The notes under the pieces: model-generated
Told to the model about the DNA's origin: nothing
What the model saw: only the letters and a program-made list of their open reading frames with translations
Databases searched by the model: none
Shown: positions 37,906 to 46,778 of the stretch, piece by piece
Numbering within the stretch: the first letter of the stretch is position 1
Layout: each line of letters opens with the position of its first letter
DNA from: Hyphomicrobiales bacterium
Lineage (GTDB): Bacteria > Pseudomonadota > Alphaproteobacteria > Rhizobiales > RI-29
Reading direction: 5' to 3'
NCBI GenBank assembly: GCA_016125495.1
Contig: WGLQ01000004.1
Span: 186,001 to 250,000, forward strand
DNA length: 64,000 nt
Position numbers and translations under genes: made by a program

Positions 37906-38033
37906 CGCGCGGGGATCGATCGAGAATTCCCTCCGGAAGGAAATGAACGTGCCGCGTGCGGATTGCCGCGCGGCCGGCCGGAGGAATTTTGCCAGCAATC
38001 CGCAGGTCAACCATGGAAACCGGAGAACCGAAC

Positions 38034-38531
38034 ATGAAATCCAGAATTTCCCTCGCGCTCGCTCTTGCGAGCCTCTTTGCCGCCACCGGTCCCGCGCTCG
38101 CCGGGCCCGAGGTCAACACGACCACCGGCGCCGTCATCGTCGCCGGAAAGCCCGCCCCGGGCCTTGCCGTCCACGGCTTCGACGTCGTTGCCTATTTCAC
38201 CGAAGGCAAGCCGGTGCAGGGCGATGCGCGCTTTGCCGTCGTCCACAAGGATGCGACCTATCGCTTCGCCAGCCAGCAGAGCCTCGATGCGTTCAAGGCC
38301 GCCCCTTCCAGGTACGAACCCGCCTACGGAGGCTATTGCGCCTATGGCGTCTCGGTCGGCGCCAAGTTCGATGGCGACCCGCGCTTCTGGAAGATCGTCG
38401 ATGACAGGCTCTATCTGAACCTCGACGCTGGCATCCAGCAGGCCTGGCTGAAGGACGTGCCGGGCGCCATCCGCAAGGCCGAAGTCAATTGGCCGGGCCT
38501 TGCCGATAAGCTCCCTTCCGAGATCGAGTGA
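38034..38531 (+). CDS. Secreted YHS-domain protein
   Basis: 165 residues from the ATG at 38034 with GGAGAA upstream. Signal peptide 1-23 (ending GPALA). The YHS domain is visible in AVHGFDVVAYFTEGKPVQGD, ATYRFASQQSLDAFKAAPSR and YEPAYGGYCAYGVSVGAKFD. The C-terminal half (FWKIVDDRLYLNLDAGIQQA) is standard for this bacterial YHS family. YHS modules are often linked to metal binding in metal transporters, but the role of the stand-alone periplasmic form is unknown. It lies 128 bp after the rhodanese gene. Confidence 0.85.
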   Translation: MKSRISLALALASLFAATGPALAGPEVNTTTGAVIVAGKPAPGLAVHGFDVVAYFTEGKPVQGDARFAVVHKDATYRFASQQSLDAFKAAPSRYEPAYGGYCAYGVSVGAKFDGDPRFWKIVDDRLYLNLDAGIQQAWLKDVPGAIRKAEVNWPGLADKLPSEIE

Positions 38532-38620
38532 GCCCGATCATGGCTGCGGGCAGGCATCGCCTCGCTGCGGTGCTTGCCCGCGCCCTCCCGTTGCCCACAT
38601 CATCGTCAAAGGAAACCGCC

Positions 38621-38995
38621 ATGCGCTTCGTCACCCGTAAAGTCCATTCCCTCCTCGACTACCCCGTCGCATTCAGCCTCCTTGCCATGCCCTTCATCCT
38701 CGGGCTCGGCGCGACCGAGCCGGCCGCCAAGTGGCTGTCGGTCGCAACCGGTGCGGCCGCCTTGCTTCTGACACTGCTCACCGATCACGAGACCGGCGTC
38801 GTTCGTGTGGTGCCCTATTGGCTCCACGTCGCGGTCGATCGTCTCGTCGGTATCACGTTCCTTGCCGCGCCCATCGTTCTCGGCTTTTCTGGGCTCGATG
38901 CGGCCTACTACTGGATGAACGCCGTCGCCGTGCTGTCCGTGACGGTCGTCCTCGCGGCCCCGGAAAACGGCACACCTGCGCGAGCCGAGGCCTGA
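38621..38995 (+). CDS. Small four-helix membrane protein (SPW-like)
   Basis: 124 residues from the ATG at 38621 with AAAGGAAA upstream. Four hydrophobic helices: YPVAFSLLAMPFILGLG, WLSVATGAAALLLTLLT, LVGITFLAAPIVLGFSGL and YYWMNAVAVLSVTVVLA. The repeat of the PFILG/PIVLG half-motifs suggests an internal two-fold repeat like SPW-type membrane proteins. N-terminus MRFVTRKVHSLLDY is cytosolic and basic. Function unknown. Confidence 0.7.
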   Translation: MRFVTRKVHSLLDYPVAFSLLAMPFILGLGATEPAAKWLSVATGAAALLLTLLTDHETGVVRVVPYWLHVAVDRLVGITFLAAPIVLGFSGLDAAYYWMNAVAVLSVTVVLAAPENGTPARAEA

Positions 38996-39076
38996 TGCGA
39001 GCATTGCGGTCGGAGGCGCCGATCCACGCGCCTCCGGCCTCCGGCCATTTCCGGCCCCGATCATCTCCGTGTGACC

Positions 39077-39562
39077 ATGACGAACCATCAGCAAAGCGAA
39101 ATCACCTTCACCCGCTTGCCTGAGGTCCCTCGCCACAAGATCGTCGCCCACATGTCGGACCCGCGCGTGGGGACCCACATGCCGCTGCTGACCGGCGGCT
39201 GGGACGACGAGCGTGTCGAAGCGTTCGTTGCCGCCAAGGAGGCGTGCTGGGCGCGCGATGGGCTCGGCCACTGGGCGATCCTCGCTGGTGGCGCCTATGT
39301 CGGATGGGGCGGATTCCAGAAGGAAGGCGCGGATTGGGACTACGGATTGGTGTTGAAGCCGGAGTGCTTCGGCCTCGGTCCACGGATCACGAGAGAGGCG
39401 CTGGCGTTCGCGTACGCCGACGAGCGCATCGCATACGTGACATTTCTTCTGCCACCGTCCCGAAGGAGGCTCGGCGCCCTGGCGCGGCTCGGAGCGAGCT
39501 TCGCCGGCGAGATCGACTACGCCGGGGCGCGGTTCCTGAAGTATCGTCTCGAGACCGAGTGA
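39077..39562 (+). CDS. GNAT-family N-acetyltransferase
   Basis: 161 residues (ATG 39077; a GTG at 39071 is also in frame). The fold is of the RimJ/RimL-like GNAT type: FTRLPEVPRHKIVAHMSDPR at the N-terminus, then GHWAILAGGAYVGWGGFQKE, the acetyl-CoA-binding strand-loop DYGLVLKPECFGLGPRITRE and the closing SRRRLGALARLGASFAGEID. The usual Q/RxxGxG/A loop is weak (GLGPRI). The acceptor is unknown. Confidence 0.72.
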   Translation: MTNHQQSEITFTRLPEVPRHKIVAHMSDPRVGTHMPLLTGGWDDERVEAFVAAKEACWARDGLGHWAILAGGAYVGWGGFQKEGADWDYGLVLKPECFGLGPRITREALAFAYADERIAYVTFLLPPSRRRLGALARLGASFAGEIDYAGARFLKYRLETE

Positions 39563-39734
39563 TCTGCATACGAAGCCCGGTCCAGGCGGATGGTCACATT
39601 GCGCGACGCGACGCCGTTGCGCGGTCCGACCGAGAGCACATGACGCCCCCTCGACAACCCGTTCGGCCCGCGGTTGCTACCCACGACCCGGTACGATCTG
39701 TCACCCATGTCTTCGGTATGGACAATTTGAAATT

Positions 39735-39811
39735 TGGTAGCGGAGGAGGGACTTGAACCCCCGACCCCAGGATTATGATTCCCGTGCTCTAACCAACTGA
39801 GCTACTCCGCC
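39735..39811 (-). tRNA. tRNA-Met (anticodon CAT)
   Basis: 77 nt on the minus strand with an encoded CCA. The acceptor stem pairs GGCGGAG with CTCCGCT (first pair G-U). The D-arm is AGCTCAGTTGGTTAGAGC, the anticodon arm CGGGA / ATCATAA / TCCTG, the T-arm GGGGGTTCAAGTCCC. CAT could also be a lysidine-modified tRNA-Ile2, but the acceptor and anticodon stems resemble alphaproteobacterial elongator tRNA-Met. Confidence 0.93.
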
Positions 39812-39852
39812 ACGGCGCCCCGTGCCGCCGTCGGGCAGCCTGAGCGAGCCCG

Positions 39853-39882
39853 GATATAGGGGGGCGCCGGCCCCTGTGTCAA
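39853..39882 (-). promoter_or_regulatory. Consensus-like promoter of tRNA-Met
   Basis: On the minus strand a perfect TTGACA (39882-39877) is followed after 18 bp by TATATC (39858-39853); shifting one base gives CTATAT at 17 bp. Predicted start is about 35 nt upstream of the mature tRNA. One of the best sigma-70-type matches in the window. Confidence 0.6.
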
Positions 39883-39989
39883 CGATCGGGTCGACGATGG
39901 GACGCGCCCGCCCGCATCAACCTGAAAGCCGGCCCCTCGGGAAACTGGATCGCGCGAGCCGCCCGTCCTGCCTTGAGGCCGGCCGGCCC

Positions 39990-40397
39990 TCACGCGCCTT
40001 TGAGGCGCTCGACGACGAGCGCGTCGATACGTGCCGTATTGCGGCAGTACTCGACCTCGCGGCCGTTGCCTTCGGCGAGATCCTGGTGGCACGCCTCGGC
40101 ATGCTCGCATTTGGCGCAGGAATGTCGGAGTTCGGAATAGAGAGCCCGCTCGGCCTCCCGAAGGTAAGCGACATCGAGGCCGGCAAGCGTCAGCCGGCGA
40201 GGCAGCAGTTCGTCGGCATCCGGGTTCGGCACACTTGGACCGAGGGCATCGTCGCGACGGTCCGCCGAGGGACCCGAGGCCGCGTGACCAACCGCTGCGA
40301 CGCCCCCCTCGAAGAGGAATGCACCGAGCGCATGGGCGAGGCTCACAGGCTCGTTGCGCTGTTCGAGCGCCAACGTGTCATCGTCGAGGGGCTGCAT
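39990..40397 (-). CDS. DUF6455 family protein
   Basis: 135 residues from the ATG at 40397 with GGGAGAGA upstream. The C-terminal half carries the DUF6455 signature: LDVAYLREAERALYSELRHS then CAKCEHAEACHQDL and EYCRNTARIDALV. The four cysteines (C-x2-C-x5-C, and C in YC-x-N) could bind a metal. No signal or membrane segment. The role is not known; members are common in Rhodobacterales and Hyphomicrobiales. Confidence 0.75.
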   Translation of the reverse strand: MQPLDDDTLALEQRNEPVSLAHALGAFLFEGGVAAVGHAASGPSADRRDDALGPSVPNPDADELLPRRLTLAGLDVAYLREAERALYSELRHSCAKCEHAEACHQDLAEGNGREVEYCRNTARIDALVVERLKGA

Positions 40398-40496
40398 GGC
40401 GTCTCTCCCGTCCGGCTGTCGACGGGCAGGATGGCGCACGATCGTCCTCTCGACCTTGATCCATGTCAAACACGGGTCGGCCCCGTGCGTTCGCCG

Positions 40497-41096
40497 CTAC
40501 TCCCCGCCCTGGGCGCAACCGAGCCAATCGATTGCGGCCCTGAGCCCGGAGAGTGAAAAACGCACGCTCGAGCGCCCGCCCGATGCGCTCGCATAGCGCC
40601 ATTCGAGCCGCTTGCCCGCGACGATCGCGTCCCTGATCCCGATCTTGACGTCGCTGTCGAGGTCCGCCCCGAGTTCGTACTCGTTGACCGAAATCGGCGT
40701 CGTTATCATGCCGGGCGTAAAGGCGATCGGCGGTTTGCGGTCGACCTGCAACTCGAACTCCTGGCTGGTGTCGGCCTGGTCGAGCACCGCGACGACCTGG
40801 ACTTGCCAGTTGGAATTGTGGTTCGCCCGCCAGAGGCGCAGCGAATGGCTCCAGCCGAGCGGGGCCGTCTTGTCGGCGTGATAGATGACGGCATGCGCCG
40901 AGCCGTCCGGGCGAAGGGTCGCGAGCGTGCCCTGAAAGCGGGCGCGCGTTTCCCCGTACTGCTGGTAGGTTTTCTTTCCGCAGACCGTTCGCGCCTCGGC
41001 GCCCGTCGCCCCCGCGATGGGCGCGAGGGCGGCAAGCGCAAGGCATGCGGCGCCGGCAATCGCGGTCCGACACGCGGCAAGTGCAGCTCCGGTCAT
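40497..41096 (-). CDS. Secreted protein of unknown function downstream of carbonic anhydrase
   Basis: 199 residues from the ATG at 41096 with GGAGGG upstream. Signal peptide to about residue 34 (ALAPIAGATGAEA). The mature protein looks all-beta: FQGTLATLRPDGSAHAVIYH, NWQVQVVAVLDQADTSQEFE, then PGMITTPISVNEYELGADLD. Two Cys (near residue 38, C-terminal GCAQGGE) may form a disulphide. It starts 57 bp after the carbonic anhydrase stop on the same strand, so the two are probably co-expressed in the periplasm. No family recognised. Confidence 0.55.
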   Translation of the reverse strand: MTGAALAACRTAIAGAACLALAALAPIAGATGAEARTVCGKKTYQQYGETRARFQGTLATLRPDGSAHAVIYHADKTAPLGWSHSLRLWRANHNSNWQVQVVAVLDQADTSQEFELQVDRKPPIAFTPGMITTPISVNEYELGADLDSDVKIGIRDAIVAGKRLEWRYASASGGRSSVRFSLSGLRAAIDWLGCAQGGE

Positions 41097-41152
41097 GGGC
41101 AGGCCCTCCACTGGTTGGTTGGCGCGAACCGACGAGCGGTCATCGGGCATCT

Positions 41153-42091
41153 TCAACGCGCTTCGCCCGACGGCATCGGGGCGAGGAGCGCCGCATCCTC
41201 GACGAGGGGACGCACGCCGTGAGCCTCGACCTTACCATCCTTGAGGTGACGGAAGAACTTCGAAGTCCGGCACCATTCATGGAATGTGCGGATGTCGATC
41301 GTGCGACAGGCGGTCCGCACGTTCCAGGTCACATGGGCGGGGGAGCAGGCGCTGTCGTTGTTGTAGTGCGGTCCCGTGGTCGAACCGAGGTAGGTTACGG
41401 CGCTGCCGGAGGGCAGTCGCTCCGGCTGGATCTGGCCGCGGTAGTGCGTCTTGACGACGCTGCCGTAGGGTTCGAAGGATTCCACCTCGCCAAGTCCGGG
41501 CGGCACGGAAGGCCTGAAGCCATTTTCGTCCGGATCATGATTGACGAGCAGGAACACCTGCGATTCGACGCGCAGAACCGGATCGTCGCAGTGCTCGGGT
41601 TTGCAGGCACCCGGCAGCCCCTCCCCGCTCGGGGCTCCGATCTCGGGGCAGCTCGTGAACACCCAGTGCACTTCGATCGTGCTGCCGGGCGTGACTTCCC
41701 CGCAATAAGTCTCCCCGGCATATGCCTGCTTCTGCGCCTCGGCCATGTAGTTGGTCGAGCTGCACTCGAAGCCGGTCCCGCCGTAGCGGGCGAAATTGAC
41801 GAACCCGAAGCTGCGATGTTCGGCGCTGAGGTGGTAATGCAGGTTGCAGAGATTGAGTTCCGTGCTGTGCGGTGCCGGCTCGAAGTAACTCCGGTTGGTG
41901 CCCTCGAAAATGGCGTCGATGTGCCGCGGCGATTGCGGCCCGGCCTCGACGGTCCCCCCGACGCGACAGGCGTGCTCGGTGCCTTCGGCGTTGGCGGGCC
42001 CTCTGAAGGTAAGCGCAGAAAGTGCGGCGATTGCCGCGACGGCGAGGGCTCGTGCAAATGGGTGTGACGCTTTGAAACTCCCGAACGGCAT
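41153..42091 (-). CDS. Delta-class carbonic anhydrase
   Basis: 312 residues from the ATG at 42091 with GGAGG upstream. Signal peptide 1-35 (ALAVAAIAALSALTFRGPANA). The catalytic zinc region resembles that of diatom delta-class enzymes: NLCNLHYHLSAEHRSFGFVN, giving H-x-H and a further H. Supporting regions include EVTPGSTIEVHWVFTSCPEI, ESQVFLLVNHD, and the repeated Cys pairs (CKPEHC, CSPAHVTWNVRTAC). It would interconvert CO2 and bicarbonate in the periplasm. The class was defined in marine microalgae; bacterial members exist but are little studied. Confidence 0.82.
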   Translation of the reverse strand: MPFGSFKASHPFARALAVAAIAALSALTFRGPANAEGTEHACRVGGTVEAGPQSPRHIDAIFEGTNRSYFEPAPHSTELNLCNLHYHLSAEHRSFGFVNFARYGGTGFECSSTNYMAEAQKQAYAGETYCGEVTPGSTIEVHWVFTSCPEIGAPSGEGLPGACKPEHCDDPVLRVESQVFLLVNHDPDENGFRPSVPPGLGEVESFEPYGSVVKTHYRGQIQPERLPSGSAVTYLGSTTGPHYNNDSACSPAHVTWNVRTACRTIDIRTFHEWCRTSKFFRHLKDGKVEAHGVRPLVEDAALLAPMPSGEAR

Positions 42092-42392
42092 GGTGACGCA
42101 ACCTCCACGAGAAGCATGCATGCTGCAGGGCCAGCGATGCTGCCTTGCGTCGATCACATGTAGACGGAGTTTCGTCCGAGGCAGCAGGAATTGTCAACGC
42201 GGGGACGGGAGCAGCGATCGGCGGGGTTGATACCGGCGCGGCCGGTGGCGTCGCGTTCGAGGATTTCCCCTTCGCGATCTCGGTCGTGGTATGCCGTTCG
42301 CCGAGGGCCGACGCCGCACGAAGGTTGCAGCGAAAGGGGAAGGCTCGCGCTCGGGCGGAGGCATCGGGCGCTGCATCACGAGGCGATTGCGG

Positions 42393-43691
42393 ATGATCCA
42401 GTCGAAGTGGGCCTGGTTGCTCGAGCAGCTCCGTCGCCGGATTGCGGTCCGGGCCGGTCTCATTGCGATGCTGGCGGTGGCGGTCGCCCCGATCGCGGCC
42501 GTGCTCGGCGACTACGTCCCGGCGGAGGTTGCGGACCGCCTCGGCTCGTCGGCCGTCGACGACATTCTCGGCGTGCTTGCCTCGAGCATGTTGGCCATAG
42601 CGATTTTCTCCCTTTCGAGCGTTGTTGCCGCCTTCGGCTCGGCGACGGCCAACGCTTCGCCGCGCGCGACCGCCATCCTCATCGCCGACCCGACGACACA
42701 GAACATGCTCTCGACGTTCATCGGGACCTTCATCTTCAGTCTGGCCGGCATAATTCTCCTCGAATCCGGAGTATACGATAGCTCCGGCCGCCTTGTTCTC
42801 TTCCTCTTCAGCATTTTCGTCGTCGCGCTCGTCGTCGTCACGCTGGTACGCTGGATCGACTTCATCATGCGCTTTGGCCGCCTCGGGCACATTGCCGGCG
42901 AAGTCGAGGCGGCGGCGTTGAAGGCCTTCGAGGATCGTCGCCGTGAACCCTACTTGGGTGGTCGCCCGCTGTTCGATCCGGACCGCCAGGTCCCGCCGGG
43001 GGCCCATCCGATCATCGGCGCCACGGCGGGCTACGTGCGCCATGTCGACATGGCGGCGCTCGAGGACTGTTGCGGGGGTCGGGAAATTTATCTCGTGTCG
43101 CCCCCTGGAACGTTCATGGCTGGCCCTCGCGTTCTTGCATTCGTTGCAGGCGATCCCGACGAGGCTGTCGTCGCCGCCGTGCGCCATGCCGTCGATATCG
43201 GCTCAGAGCGAACGCATGATCAGGATCCACGGTTCGCGATCATCATTCTTGCCGAGATCGCCTCGAAGGCGCTCTCTCCGGCGATCAACGACCCGGGAAC
43301 GGCGATCGATATCGTCGGCCGATTGACCCGCGTGATAGCGACCTGGGCGCATTCTCAGCAGCCGCAGGAAATCCTCTTTCCGAGCGTCTACGTCCCGCCC
43401 GTCACCTTCGGCGAGGTCGTCCGTGACGGTTTCGCACCGATCGCGCGCGACGGAGCGGGACTCGTCGAGGTCCAGATCAGACTTCAGAAAGCGCTCGCGA
43501 TCCTCGCGGGCTGTGGTGATGCCGCACTCGAAGCCACCGCCCGCCAGCTCTCCGAGGAAGCATTGGAGCGGGCACGCAAGGGCTTGTATCTCGACGCCGA
43601 CCGGGCGCTCGTCGAAGAAACCGCGCGCCTCGCCTTCCAAGGCCGCGCGCCCCGCCTTGCAAGCGCCGGCCACGTACCGGGCCCGGCGTGA
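42393..43691 (+). CDS. DUF2254 family membrane protein
   Basis: 432 residues from the ATG at 42393. Four membrane segments in the first 150 residues: GLIAMLAVAVAPIAAVLGDY, ILGVLASSMLAIAIFSLSSV, FIGTFIFSLAGIILLESGVY, LVLFLFSIFVVALVVVTLVR. The soluble C-terminal part has the DUF2254 landmarks GYVRHVDMAAL, DPRFAIIILAEIASKALSPA and INDPGTAIDIVGRL. The role is unknown; relatives resemble channel-like or mechanosensitive membrane proteins. An upstream in-frame extension to 42291 is unlikely because its codons are poor. Confidence 0.85.
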   Translation: MIQSKWAWLLEQLRRRIAVRAGLIAMLAVAVAPIAAVLGDYVPAEVADRLGSSAVDDILGVLASSMLAIAIFSLSSVVAAFGSATANASPRATAILIADPTTQNMLSTFIGTFIFSLAGIILLESGVYDSSGRLVLFLFSIFVVALVVVTLVRWIDFIMRFGRLGHIAGEVEAAALKAFEDRRREPYLGGRPLFDPDRQVPPGAHPIIGATAGYVRHVDMAALEDCCGGREIYLVSPPGTFMAGPRVLAFVAGDPDEAVVAAVRHAVDIGSERTHDQDPRFAIIILAEIASKALSPAINDPGTAIDIVGRLTRVIATWAHSQQPQEILFPSVYVPPVTFGEVVRDGFAPIARDGAGLVEVQIRLQKALAILAGCGDAALEATARQLSEEALERARKGLYLDADRALVEETARLAFQGRAPRLASAGHVPGPA

Positions 43692-43738
43692 CACGAGGGT
43701 GATCGCGCGCACCTGGCCCTGTTCGACCGGTTGGCTCC

Positions 43739-45166
43739 CTACCCCTCCATCGCGCGTACGTCGACGAAGCGGCCGGCGATCGCGGCCGCTGCGGCCATGC
43801 GCGGCGAGACGAGGTGCGTGCGGCCGCGAAAGCCCTGGCGCCCCTCGAAGTTGCGGTTCGAGGTGGAGGCGCAGCGCTGGCCGGGCTTCAACTGGTCCGG
43901 GTTCATGCCGAGGCACATCGAGCAGCCCGGTTCGCGCCACTCGAAGCCCGCTGCCTTGAAGATGTCGGCGAGACCCTCGGCTTCGGCCTGCTCCTTGACG
44001 AGCCCCGAGCCCGGCACGATCATCGCATAGGCGAGGTTGCCCGCGACTTTCTTTCCCTCGACGATGCGCGCGACCTCACGCAGGTCCTCGATGCGCCCGT
44101 TCGTGCAGGAACCGATCCAGATCACGTCGAGCGGGATGTCGGTCATTTTCGTCCCCGCCGTCAGTCCCATGTAGGCGAGCGCCCGCTCCATCGAGGCGCG
44201 TTTCGCCGCATCGGAAACCGCCGCCGGGTCCGGCACCTTGCCGGTCACCGAAACGACGTCCTCCGGGCTCGTGCCCCAGGTGACGAGGGGCGGCAGCTTG
44301 GCCGCGTCGAGCCGCACCTCGGCATCGAAATGCGCGCCCTCGTCGGAGGCGAGCGTCTCCCAGTAGCGCATTGCGACGTCCCAGGCGGCGCCCTTTGGCG
44401 CACGCGGCCGGCCCTCGATATACGCGAAGGTTTTTTCATCCGGAGCAATCATGCCGGCCCTGGCGCCGCCCTCGATCGACATGTTGCAGACCGTCATCCG
44501 CCCTTCCATGGAGAGCGCCCGGATCGCCTCGCCCGCGTATTCGATGACGTGCCCGGTGCCGCCGGCCGTGCCGATCTCGCCGATGATCGCGAGGATGATG
44601 TCCTTGGCCGTCACGCCCCTCGGCAGCGCGCCGTCGACCGTGACGCGCATGTTGCGGGCCTTCTTTTGGATGAGCGTCTGGGTGGCGAGCACGTGCTCGA
44701 CTTCGCTCGTGCCGATGCCGTGGGCGAGGGCGCCGAATGCACCGTGCGTCGAGGTGTGGCTGTCGCCGCAGACGATCGTCGTGCCCGGCAGTGTGAAGCC
44801 CTGCTCGGGGCCGATGATGTGCACGATGCCCTGGCGCTTGTCGCGCTCGCCATAGTATTCGACGCCGAACTCGGCGGCATTGCGCGCGATCGTCTCGACC
44901 TGGATGCGCGATTCTTCGTCGGCGATGCCCTTGGTGCGGTCGGTCGTCGGCACGTTGTGGTCGACGACGCAGAGTGTCTTTTCCGGTGCCCGCACCTTGC
45001 GCCCCGTCATGCGCAGCCCCTCGAAGGCCTGCGGGCTGGTCACCTCGTGCACGAGGTGACGGTCGATGTAGAGCAGGCAGGTGCCGTCCGCGGCCTCCTC
45101 GACCAGGTGGTCGTCCCAGATCTTGTCGTAGAGTGTTCTGGCGGTGGGGCTGGTGGGCTTGGCCAT
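43739..45166 (-). CDS. leuC: 3-isopropylmalate dehydratase large subunit
   Basis: A 475-residue aconitase-family enzyme holding the 4Fe-4S cluster. Motifs: [60 protein letters not shown] (one Cys ligand), [16 protein letters not shown] and [10 protein letters not shown] (the other two). AGGAG precedes the ATG at 45166. It needs LeuD (2409-3014) as partner, encoded far away in the opposite direction. leuB lies 1.6 kb away, divergent. Confidence 0.97.
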   Translation of the reverse strand: MAKPTSPTARTLYDKIWDDHLVEEAADGTCLLYIDRHLVHEVTSPQAFEGLRMTGRKVRAPEKTLCVVDHNVPTTDRTKGIADEESRIQVETIARNAAEFGVEYYGERDKRQGIVHIIGPEQGFTLPGTTIVCGDSHTSTHGAFGALAHGIGTSEVEHVLATQTLIQKKARNMRVTVDGALPRGVTAKDIILAIIGEIGTAGGTGHVIEYAGEAIRALSMEGRMTVCNMSIEGGARAGMIAPDEKTFAYIEGRPRAPKGAAWDVAMRYWETLASDEGAHFDAEVRLDAAKLPPLVTWGTSPEDVVSVTGKVPDPAAVSDAAKRASMERALAYMGLTAGTKMTDIPLDVIWIGSCTNGRIEDLREVARIVEGKKVAGNLAYAMIVPGSGLVKEQAEAEGLADIFKAAGFEWREPGCSMCLGMNPDQLKPGQRCASTSNRNFEGRQGFRGRTHLVSPRMAAAAAIAGRFVDVRAMEG

Positions 45167-45371
45167 CGTCGGGGCTCTCCTGATCGTCGCGTGGTCCGGG
45201 ACGCATCCGCCCCGCCACTCATCGCGCCCTCATACAACAGCCGATCGGAGACGCAAAGCACGCGTGGCGGCCTTGCGGGCGATGCCCGAAGGAGTGGCCG
45301 GGGGTGTCGGGCGAGGCCGTCCGGCAGCCGCCCCGGGACACGGCATTGCCGATCGATGACAGAGAAAGCCC

Positions 45372-45400
45372 TTGCGGCGCTTGCTCTATCACGCTATATT
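45372..45400 (+). promoter_or_regulatory. Promoter of a putative small RNA gene
   Basis: TTGCGG (45372-45377) and TATATT (45395-45400) are spaced by 17 bp. The expected start is near 45407. Nothing but the candidate small transcript ending at 45606 lies downstream on this strand before the convergent epimerase gene. Confidence 0.55.
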
Positions 45401-45406
45401 CAAACG

Positions 45407-45606
45407 GCTTCTTCTTACCAGGGAAGCAATGACACGCCCGACCGAGCCGTGGCTCCAATCGCCGCTCGCCGCCAAAGCGACGGATATGAGCCAGTGAGTG
45501 CGTACGGGTCCGAAAGGGCGAATGATCCTGGTGAAAGGGGGTTAACCATGTGGCCACCGGACAGGTGATGCCCCGCGGCAGGTGACTGCGGCGGGGCTTT
45601 TGTTTT
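45407..45606 (+). ncRNA. Candidate ~200-nt small RNA or tiny-peptide gene
   Basis: Bounded by a good promoter (45372-45400) and a textbook terminator (45570-45606). It lies between leuC (-) and the epimerase gene (-) and encodes no conserved protein that I recognise. It contains a 22-codon open frame (45429-45497, ATG with AGGGAAG just upstream, one Trp and two Leu codons), so it could be a small protein, a leader-like RNA or a regulatory RNA. I do not recognise it as 6S, SRP, RNase P, tmRNA or a known riboswitch. Exact ends are inferred. Confidence 0.45.
45570..45606 (+). terminator. Rho-independent terminator with GNRA-type loop
   Basis: Stem GCCCCGC-G-GCAG / CTGC-G-GCGGGGC (7 bp, one G-G mismatch, 4 bp) closed by the tetraloop GTGA and followed by TTTTGTTTT. 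Confidence 0.9.
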
Positions 45607-45647
45607 CGGCTCCACGATTTGCCAACCGCCTCGAGCGGATTTCTCGC

Positions 45648-46670
45648 CTAGACGCGCCCCGTCTCGATCAGCGAGCGTGTGGCGGCTGTGACCGCCTCGC
45701 GCGCCGGCCGGAATCGTACACCCGTCAGTTCCGTGACGTAGCCAGTCTCGACATGGCACCGGCAGTCGAGGCCGGCCACCGCCGCCCTGACCTTGGGGTC
45801 GACCAGCGCCAGCATACGCACCAGCGCCGCGGGCAGCTCGCGGGTCGGCACCCGTCTCGCGTGCGCCCCCAGTTCCGTCCTCAGCACTTGCCCGATCTCG
45901 GCGAGCGAGAGGGTTGCCTCCCCCGCCATCAGCCGCCGTCCTCCCGCCCCCGGCGCCACCATTGCCGCGACCTGGAGTCGCGCGACGTCGCGCGCGTCGG
46001 CGATTGGAAAGGCGATCGGCGGCACCGCCGGATAGGCTCCCCGCAGCATCATCTCGATCAGGCCGAGCGAAGCCCCGACCGAACCGCCGATGGACGGCCC
46101 GAGCACGAGACCTGGATTGACCGATACGAGCCGCTCGCCGGCACCCGCCGCCCTAGCCCGCTCGGTGGCCGCCAGCTCGGCCCGCGTCTTGGCCACCATG
46201 TAGGCGGTGAGCGCGGGCCACGTGGCATCCGTCCAGTCGCCCTCGCGGAGCCGCAGTTCGCGCGGCCGGCCGGGCCGGTACATCATCGTGACCACCGAAG
46301 AGGTCATGACGATGCGCTCCACCCCCGCGCCGAGCGCCGCCTCCAGCACGCGCAATGCTCCGCCCCGCGCCGTTGGCACCAGCGCTTCGCGGTTGCGCGG
46401 GTTGGCGAGCGGAAACGGGCTCGCGACGTGCTGCACGTAGCGGCAGCCCGCGACCGCGTCCTGCCAGCCTTCGTCGCGCTCGAGGTCGGCGACCGCGAAT
46501 GTCAGTCCGCCGACCTCCACCCCCGCCGCCACGAGGCTCTCGCGGATCGTCGGCCCGCGCGCTGCCTCGCGCACCGTGCCGCGTACCCGGTAGCCGTCCG
46601 CCAGCAGCGCGCGCGCCACGTGCCGCGCGATGAACCCGCCAATCCCCGTCACCAGAACCAGATCGGACAT
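45648..46670 (-). CDS. NAD-dependent epimerase/dehydratase (extended SDR)
   Basis: 340 residues from the ATG at 46670. The cofactor motif is LVLVTGIGGFIARHVARALL at the N-terminus. ERIVMTSSVVTMMY holds the catalytic Ser, and WPALTAYMVAKTRAELAATE the Tyr-x3-Lys pair. LVSVNPGLVLGPSIGGSVGA follows, as in dihydroflavonol-4-reductase-like and aldehyde reductases. It probably reduces an aldehyde or ketone with NAD(P)H. Its 3' end faces the terminator of the small RNA gene. Confidence 0.87.
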   Translation of the reverse strand: MSDLVLVTGIGGFIARHVARALLADGYRVRGTVREAARGPTIRESLVAAGVEVGGLTFAVADLERDEGWQDAVAGCRYVQHVASPFPLANPRNREALVPTARGGALRVLEAALGAGVERIVMTSSVVTMMYRPGRPRELRLREGDWTDATWPALTAYMVAKTRAELAATERARAAGAGERLVSVNPGLVLGPSIGGSVGASLGLIEMMLRGAYPAVPPIAFPIADARDVARLQVAAMVAPGAGGRRLMAGEATLSLAEIGQVLRTELGAHARRVPTRELPAALVRMLALVDPKVRAAVAGLDCRCHVETGYVTELTGVRFRPAREAVTAATRSLIETGRV

Positions 46671-46778
46671 GCGCCCACCCCCACTTCCTCGATACGCGAC
46701 TTGTGTGCGGGTCGCTGCCGGGCTAGTTCCGAGCTTCACCCGCATCGACTGTGACCGCAGCCTTCAGGAACGTACACC

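Noticed and set aside
43814-45568. 584-codon plus-strand frame across leuC
   Set aside because: Antisense shadow of leuC. It ends in the small RNA region by chance.
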